Shown here one piece after another: positions 57,625-64,000 of a stretch of DNA of 64,000 nt; the stretch's first letter is position 1, and each line of letters opens with the position of its first letter. The translations under genes and the position numbers were made by a program. This stretch comes from Haematobia irritans. Lineage: Eukaryota; Arthropoda; Insecta; Diptera; Muscidae. Location of the stretch: NCBI RefSeq assembly GCF_050003625.1, contig NC_134400.1:61628241-61692240 (forward strand), in the 5' to 3' direction. The notes beneath the pieces are model-generated. The model did not search any database. It saw only the letters and a program-made list of their open reading frames with translations, and was not told the origin of the DNA.

Positions 57625-58718
57625 TCCAGCAAAAAAATGTGGAAGTTCTTCCAAAGGCACAAATTTAAAAGCACTTCCAGAAGATGCACTCCCAACGATG
57701 TTCTTTATTTTAACTACCCAGGAAGTTCTTTTAATTCAATTTTTTATGACTTGGTTTTTTAATACTTTTAATGGGTAATTTTAACTTTTTTGTTTCAAAT
57801 AGGGTAAAAACAGAGTAAGAATTCATAAAATGGTACAAATCATTTAAATTTTGTCGAAAAAAATGCTAAATCCTATCTGAAAAAATTGAAAATTTTTTAA
57901 AATATTTGAGGTCAAACGTTTCCGACAAGCATTAGAATCCATTAAAAATTATAAAAATTATTTATTTGACAAAATATGACAGAATTTTTTAATTTACATC
58001 CAAAACATTAAATTCGGATCACACCTAAAGAAGTGATGCAAATTCAGTGCAACGGCTGTTGAAATGGAGGACTTCCGTCCTACACAGAAAAAAATATCAC
58101 CAAAATATTTCCAATTAAAAAGTTAATTGAAGTTGAAAATTTTTTCAATTAATAAATTAATTGATACAATTAACTTTTTAATCATGATAGAAACATTAAG
58201 TTAATTAAGTCAATGATTGAAAATTTTAAAATTTGTTATTAAAAAATTAATTGATACAAACTTTTTAATCTAATTCGGAAGACTAATTAAAAATGTATTT
58301 CAAACAATCAATTGTTAATCCAAATAAAAACTCTAAGCCAATTCAGAAAGTAATTAAAAATAGTTACCTTTTTTAATTAATAAATTAGTTGAGTTTTACA
58401 ATCAACATCAATTAAATTTTTAATTGAATCAATTAAAAAATTAATTGAAATTTGCTGAAAAAATCAATTAATTTTTTAATCAAGAATTTTTTCTATGCCC
58501 AATTAAAACTGTGATTGATACTATCATTTTCGTGATTGAAGACATTTCAATTAAAAAATTAATTGGATCAATTAATTTGGTGATTGAATCAGAAAAAATT
58601 TTTTTTGTGTGTATGACAAGCCCATGTTAAAGTCATCGCTTCTGCGTCAATTTTGCACCACTTCCGGATCCAAAAAGAACATTTTCATAACTTTTTGGAC
58701 GAAGCTTTTTTTGCTGGG
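57625..58718. mobile_element. MITE X, copy 2
   Basis: Tips TCCAGCAAAAAAATG and TTTTTTGCTGGG, with TA on both sides (57623-57624, 58719-58720). It matches X copy 1 (48622-49101 plus 54078-54163) in inverted orientation. It carries MITE Z at 58083-58611. Confidence 0.78.
58083..58611. mobile_element. MITE Z, 529 bp
   Basis: Tips CACAGAAAAAAATAT and the inverse CACACAAAAAAAATT, with TA on both sides. X copy 1 shows the empty site (about 48725-48735, inverse GTCC-TA-TGATAAGC). The interior is almost entirely made of AATTAATT/TTGATTG-type words and has no coding capacity. Confidence 0.85.
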
Positions 58719-59103
58719 TAATGTTATGTTTGCATGGGCTCGTGGGCGCTGCAAAGTATGCTATACAGATGTAACTTATAACGATAATTATCTACTGGTA
58801 AAATTAAAAAAAAAATATAAAAGTGAATAATTTCTTCAACATTATTTGTATTACAGAAAAAGGTGCCAAGAACTAAAAAATTTCGTGGAAGTGAAAATTA
58901 CGAGTATGTTAGGGAATGAGCACAATCGTCTTTGGAAAAAATTGTTCCAAGCATATAATACTTTTGGGCTCAAAATGCTTCCAAACATGTAATATATTCA
59001 CATAAAACAAATATATTAATGTTTCGGCAGTATCCAATAATATATGTGCTTCCTGCAAAATATGTTTGGAACATATGTTAAAGAAGCGATTTTTTTGAGG
59101 GTG

Positions 59104-59413
59104 TGGGAAATAATAAATTCAAATCCAAACGAAACCCAACCGGAAAGTGCTTTATGATGCGGCAGGAAAATTAGCAGTGAACGATAGAAAAGAAACTTAA
59201 AACCAGCTAACTTAATGTACTAAATTTTAATATGCGATAATTCACATTAGCTTTTAATTCAGCAATTTGATATTCAGCAATCAAAATATTAATTTAATTA
59301 TGATTTTAAGGAAATTCATTAACAATAATTCAGTTTATAATTCAATGTTCATTTACAATAATTCAAAGCATTTTTAAATATTCAAAATAGTTGACAAACG
59401 TGAATTTTGTCCA
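59104..59413 (-). repeat. Solo BEL/Pao LTR
   Basis: TGGGAAATAATAAATT to TTTTGTCCA, about 310 bases, close to the LTR at 39863-40166. No internal sequence on either side. The orientation is given by analogy with that element. The 59414-59586 stretch beyond shows nothing recognisable. Confidence 0.75.
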
Positions 59414-59586
59414 ATAAGCTTTAATTCATTACAATCGGTGCACAATTTTTGATTCTATTCATGATTTACTGAATTGATATAAATCGCGATTTCCATACAA
59501 AAATAACATTTTCTTACTTACACATTGTGTTTGTATGTAATAAGTTATTTTTTTATGATTCTAAGAATTAAAAAAGTTAAGTAATA

Positions 59587-60133
59587 ACAAGTATATACAG
59601 CAGTAAGTTCGGCCGGGCCCAATCTTAAATACCCTCCACCATGAATCAAATATACTGGTTTCCTTTGAAACTTTCAGGAGGGTTTGATGACAGATATTTT
59701 CCCAAGCAGATCACTTCAACCAGTACGCTTCCCACAGACAAATGTAAAGATTTTGCCTATGAAGACCAGATCAGATTCTGAATTTATAAGACCCTTTTTT
59801 TGTTTGAGTTTTAGAGGAATCATAAACATCTCTTGTAAGTGTGCAAGAAAATGATGAAATAACGCCTTGATCTGAAATCTAAAATCTGTAGAATTTTATC
59901 CCAATTATTTAAATGATTACGAAAAGTAAAATCTGGAAATTTTGCATTCAGTTTCAAGCTATTTTCATGATCAGTGCGCCTTCTTTACCCTCTATAAGTG
60001 AAATCGGTCTATATGGAGGCCTTACCAAATGGACCGATAAAACTAAATCATATACACTTTGTTATATGTCTAAAATGCCAGTATATTTTCAATTTATAGA
60101 TAATCGGATAAAAACTACAATTTTTAGAAACCC
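59587..60133 (+). repeat. End of a family R2 element, truncated
   Basis: The inverse matches 16220-16705: AAGTATATACAGCAGTAAG, TTCGGCCGGGCCCAATC, TACCCTCCACCATGAATC, then GAGTTTTAGAGGAATCATAA. It stops at the Y element inserted at 60136. Confidence 0.75.
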
Positions 60134-60430
60134 TACACCCTCCAAAAAAAATCGCTTCTCTAACATATGTTCCAAACATATTTTGCAGGAAGCACATATA
60201 TTATTGGATACTGGCGAAAACATTAATATGTTTGTTTTATGTGAACATATTATATGTTTGGAAGCATTTTGAGCCCAAAAATATTATATGCTTGGAAGAA
60301 TTTGCCCCAAAGAAGATTGTGCTCATTCCCTCACATAATTTCCACTTCCACGAAATTTTTTAGTTCTTGGCACCTTTTTCTGTAATAATGTTGAAGAAAT
60401 TATTCAATTTTTTTTTTTTAATTTTACCTT

Positions 60431-60505
60431 TCGCCTGGACGCAGAATCGAACCGAGGACCATACAGTTTGTAAGCCAACACACTATCCACTGGGCTACGT
60501 AGCTG
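60431..60505 (-). repeat. tRNA-like sequence, Val-type anticodon position
   Basis: Same as 25321-25393: minus-strand GCTACGTAGCCCAGTGG, CTTACAA loop and B-box GGTTCGATTCTGC. Confidence 0.6.
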
Positions 60506-60614
60506 TTATAGTTACCAGTAGAAAATTATCGTTATAAGTTACATTTATATAGCATAGTTTGCAGCGCCCACGAGCCCATACAAACATAACATTTTTTAAC
60601 AGAAACATAAATTT

Positions 60615-60690
60615 GTTGGCCGCGTGGAGCAGTGGTTAGCATGTCTGCCTTGCATGCAAAGGTTGGTGAGTTCAATCCCTGCTCCGACCG
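60615..60690 (+). repeat. tRNA-like sequence, second type
   Basis: GGAGCAGTGGTTAGCATGTC, a CCTTGCATG loop region (TGC in the anticodon position) and GAGTTCAATCCCTGCTCC. The GGAGCAG/CTGCTCC pair is kept. Confidence 0.6.
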
Positions 60691-60990
60691 AAAACCAATT
60701 TTTTTTTTAATTTACACATTTATATTTATACTATATTAAATTTTTACAGTGAAACTTCGAAATTTGGGTTATTAAAGATGACTTGAAAAATCATTCATTT
60801 ATTATTACGTCAGAAACAGTGCTTGATATAAATGAAATGGACTGAGATTTTGGATAAAATATTATTTTTTTATAGCCAAAATAACAATTTTATAACAAAA
60901 AACTGTTTTTGGTATAAAAGTTTGAAATTTTGGAAGGAATAAAACCCTAACAAAAAAAAAGCGTGGAGTCGAGTATAAACATACGTAAAT

Positions 60991-61417
60991 AATTTTATGT
61001 ATACACATACATTTATTTAGGCGTGAACAGTTTTTTACTAGAATTTAACACCATTTTAAATGAATTTAAAACTTATCGTGTTTTGTACTTAATTTCCTTT
61101 TCACCTTTAAGGCAGGTATTAAGTTGGCATTATCGCTCTAAAATGACCATGTTTTGGCTTTTACTTTTCTTTAATAATTCATTTTAAAGAAAATAAACTT
61201 TTTCAATGCCCACTTTTATATTTGAATGTGTCCGTCAACTCCTCTTGGACTACTTATTAATAAAGAGGAACTAAACTTGTTTTATACATTTTACTATTTA
61301 ATTTTGCACTATTTCTTCCTTTTTTCATTTTACTGTCCCAACTCTGAAAGGAGTATAGTGCCATTTCGTTATTTTTATGAAGATCTCTTTGTAATTTTTG
61401 TATATTTTCCACCTTTT
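60991..61417. other. AT-rich spacer
   Basis: A block at 61108-61190 (AGGCAGGTATTAAGTTGGC, CTAAAATGACCATGTTTT) resembles 14075-14120. The frames on both strands at 61226-61472 have no recognisable domain. Confidence 0.35.
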
Positions 61418-61469
61418 TATACCCTCCATCATAGGATGGGGGTATATTAACTTTGTCATTCCGTTTGTA

Positions 61470-61985
61470 CACTAAAAAAAAAGTGAACTCTCTATTTCAC
61501 TAAAGCCAATTTAACTTTATTTTAGTTCATGGAATTATTATATATGGAGAAAGTTTTCTTTACTCTAATAATTTTTTGCGTACGTTAGTTAAATGAACTA
61601 AAAAACGGGAAAAAATTATACACAAATGAAGTAAAAAGTTTTAGTAAATTCGTACTTCTCACAAAATAGTTCATTATTCCTTTACATTTGTAAATTTTAT
61701 TACAAATGTGCCCATCATGAACTTCGTATATCACTAAAGACATTCTTGCAATTTTGAACTCCATGTTTTTCTTTCAAACTACAATATTTTCTTTAACAAA
61801 TGAAAAAAATTAATTATGTCTAATAAATTTTCTTGAATTTTTCGAAAAATATTTACTTTTTTTTGTGAAATCGGCGTGATGTCAGCGTTTGTAATACTGT
61901 TTAGTTAAAATTTTCTAAAAATATTAAAAAATTTCTAAAAATAACTAAATGTTTTCTTCCTGGAGGGTTCACTGTTTTTTCAGTG
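61470..61985. mobile_element. TA-flanked MITE, 516 bp, with empty site in the paralogue
   Basis: Tips CACTAAAAAAAAAGTGAAC and the inverse CACTGAAAAAACAGTGAAC. TA on both sides (61468-61469, 61986-61987). In the paralogous element at about 16970 the sequence TTTGTA-ACACATCG is uninterrupted. No coding capacity. Confidence 0.92.
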
Positions 61986-63159
61986 TAACACATCGAAATA
62001 TTGCTCTAAGACCCCATAAAGTATATATATTCTGGGTCGTGGTGAAATTCTGAGTCGATCTGAGCATGTCCGTCCGTCTGTTGAAATCACGCTAACTTCC
62101 GAACGAAACAAGCTATCGACTTGAAACTTGGCACAAGTAGTTGTTATCGATGTAGGTCGGATGGTATTGAAAATGGGCCATATCGGTCCACTTTTACGTA
62201 TAGCCCTCATATAAAGGGACCCTCAGATTTGGCTTGTGGAGCCTCTAACAGAAGCATATTTAATCAGATCCGGCTGAAATTTGGTATATGATGTTGGTAT
62301 ATGGTATCTAACAACCGTGCAAAAATTGGTCCACATCGGTCCATAATTATATATGGCCCCCATATAAACCGATCTCCAGATTTGTCTTGCGGAGCCTAAA
62401 AGAGAAGCAAATTTCATCCGATCCGGCTGAAATTTGGTACATGGTGTTGGTATATGGTCTCTAACAATCATGCAAAAATTGGTCCACATCGGTCCATAAT
62501 TATATATAGCCCCCATATAAACCGAGCCCCAGATTTGGCTTGCTTAGCCTCAAAGAGAAGCAAATTTCATCCGATCCGGCTGAAATTTGGTACATGATGT
62601 TGGTATATGGTCTCTAACAACCATGCAAAAATTGGTCCACATCGGTCCATAATTATATATAGCCCCCATATAAACCGATCCCCAGATTTGGCTTGCTTAG
62701 CCTCAAAGAGAAGCAAATTTCATCCGATCCGGCTGAAATTTAGTACATGGTATTGGTATATGGTCTCTAACAACCGTGCAAAAATTGGTCCACATCGGTC
62801 CATAATTATATATGCGCTCATATAAACCGATCCCCAGATTTAGGTTGCGGAGCCTCAAAGAGAAGCAAATTTCATCCAATCCGGTTGTAATTTGGAACAT
62901 GGTGTTAGTATATGATCTTTAACAACCGTGCCAGAATTGGTCCATATCGGTCCATAATTATATATAGCCCCCATACAAAACATTCTCCAGATTTGACCTC
63001 CGGAGCCTCTTGGAGGAGCAAAATTCATCCGATCCGGTTCAAATTAGGCACGTGGTGTTAGTATATGGTCGCTAACAACCATAGCAAAATTGGTCCAATC
63101 ACACAAAAATTGGTCCATATCGGTTCATAATCATGGTTGCCACTAGAGCCAAAAATAAT

Positions 63160-63510
63160 CTACCAAAATTTTATTTCTATAGAAAATTTTGTCAAAATTT
63201 TATTTCTATAGAAAATTTTGTCAAAATTTTATTTCTATAGAAAATTTTGTTCAAATGTTATTCGGTTCATAATCATGGTTGCCACTCGAGCCAAAAATAA
63301 TCTACCAAGATTTTATTTCTATAGAAAATTTTGTCAAAAGTTTATTTCTATAGAAAATTTTGTTAAAATTTTATTTCTGTAGACATTTTTGTTAAAATTT
63401 TCTTTCTATAGAAAATTTTGTCAAATTTTTTATTTCTATAGAAAATTTTTGAAAATATTATTTCTATAGAAAATTTTGTTAAATTTTATTTCTGTAGAAA
63501 ATTTTGTCAA
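63160..63510. repeat. TTTCTATAGAAAATTTTGTC minisatellite
   Basis: About eleven imperfect units, as at 18165-18440. Part of the R1 element. Confidence 0.85.
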
Positions 63511-63867
63511 AATTTTATGTCTACTTTGTCAAACTGAATTACATACGTATTGGATCGATCTTTTTTGATTTAATATATACCACGTATGAACTTACATACA
63601 GTTTAGAAGATGGTGTTAGGAGGTTTTAAGATACCTTGCCATCGGCAAGCGTTACCGTAACTTAAGTAATTCCAATCCATGATGGAGGGTACATAAGCTT
63701 CGGCCTGGCCGAACTTACGGCCGTATATACGTGTTTTAATTTCCTTTGCCTGAATATTTTGACTTACTCCTCGTACGTTCCGATTTCTTTTAACGAACCA
63801 AGAAAAAAAATGATAAACAAAATACATGTCCACACATACACAAAATGCTGTTCTCAAGGCGAAAACA

Positions 63868-63945
63868 CATGTTGTTTTTTTTTTTCAAATTTCTATTCTC
63901 TTGGTTCCGAATGTCTATTCTCTTTACTCCGAATACTCATTCTAA
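63868..63945 (+). repeat. Short dispersed repeat with duplicated 22-bp unit
   Basis: TCTATTCTC...TTCCGAAT occurs twice in tandem and the whole block matches 27998-28075. No gene is seen in 63736-64000. Confidence 0.55.
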
Positions 63946-64000
63946 TCAAAGACCATTAATAAAGAAGACGTGAGATAAGCTTGTTCTTCCTCTTTTTCTT

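Larger units (their letters stand above)
57524..59103. mobile_element. MITE family Y copy interrupted by MITE X copy 2
   Basis: The left part (57524-57624) contains the second-type tRNA-like sequence on the minus strand. The right part (58719-59103) has the CGTGGGCGC block and ends GATTTTTTTGAGGGTG, the inverse of the Y tip at 25019. The Val-type tRNA-like sequence is deleted. X is inserted in a TAAATAATGTT context that is intact in the copy at 25485-25495. Confidence 0.75.
60136..60990. mobile_element. MITE family Y copy
   Basis: Starts TA-CACCCTCCAAAAAAAATC and follows the copy at 25019 closely through both tRNA-like sequences (60431-60505 minus, 60615-60690 plus) to about 60990. The right tip is not seen. 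Confidence 0.7.
61418..63735 (-). repeat. 153-bp-repeat element, family R1, interrupted by a MITE
   Basis: Paralogue of 16905-18690 in the same orientation. Left end CCTCCATCATAGGATGGG; unit anchors at 62224, 62377, 62530, 62683, 62835 and 62988 (spacings 153, 153, 153, 152 and 153); the ~29-bp minisatellite at 63160-63510; right end TTCGGCCTGGCCGAACTTAC and CCGTATATACGTG at about 63700-63735. A MITE lies at 61470-61985. Confidence 0.88.

Noticed and set aside
61226..61472. Overlapping frames on both strands as genes
   Set aside because: AT-rich spacer with no motifs; the minus-strand frame starts inside a MITE tip.

Overview
The window reads as transposon-dense nuclear DNA of a higher fly. 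The suggestion of a calyptrate (muscid-like) dipteran is an inference from the mix of elements, and I cannot name the species. It is AT-rich, has no bacterial-type gene organisation, and I found no convincing single-copy host gene. Nearly everything recognisable is a mobile element, a fragment of one, or a dispersed or tandem repeat. The open frames that carry recognisable protein domains belong to transposons.

Layout: 1-2030, 3' half of an RNase H-bearing non-LTR retrotransposon (family L), cut by the window edge. 2031-7151, MITE-like repeats (family Y, a 1.5 kb foldback element, a GATGAA-rich element). 7152-9536, L copy B (minus strand, internally deleted). 9989-12487, L copy C. 12553-14880, little recognisable. 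14890-15447, a mariner N-terminal scrap fused to another LINE/SINE 3' tail. 15448-18690, elements built on ~153-bp internal repeats. 18691-20430, mostly unique. 20431-21939, (AT)n tracts, a perfect 566-bp palindrome and a hAT MITE. 22481-24517, a Tc1-like MITE and a DD37E Tc1/mariner transposon. 25019-28334, family Y copies around a unique island. 28782-34400, a complete Ty3/gypsy retrotransposon with matching LTRs. 34509-37343, another 153-bp-repeat family carrying a Jockey insertion. 37346-38280, an N-terminally deleted mariner-like transposon. 39863-44880, a decayed BEL/Pao element. 46295-48294, a second DD37E transposon and a hAT MITE that contains a LINE fragment. 48622-54163, MITE X containing L copy D, the nearly full-length reference copy. 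54812-63735, more 153-bp elements, nested MITEs and a solo LTR. 63736-64000, a short dispersed repeat.

No cellular pathway is encoded. The only function visible is mobility: the gypsy element has one long uninterrupted gag-pol frame, two LTRs that look identical, a primer binding site and a polypurine tract, so it is the best candidate for recent activity, although its expected start codon reads GTG. The DD37E, mariner-like, BEL/Pao and L copies all carry lesions. Because repeats are inserted into other repeats that have empty paralogues in the same window, several insertion events can be read directly: MITE Z in X in Y at 57.5-59.1 kb, a MITE at 61470-61985, LINE D in X, and a Jockey fragment at 35303.

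I did not find a clearly new biological system. The strongest leads are: a shared ~153-bp period in repeat families of dissimilar sequence; a MITE family carrying two divergent tRNA-like sequences; a gypsy element with an AT-hook-like integrase tail lying inside an (AT)n tract; LINE 3' tails made of the insect telomere pentamer; and a perfect palindrome ending 5 bp inside a hAT terminus.
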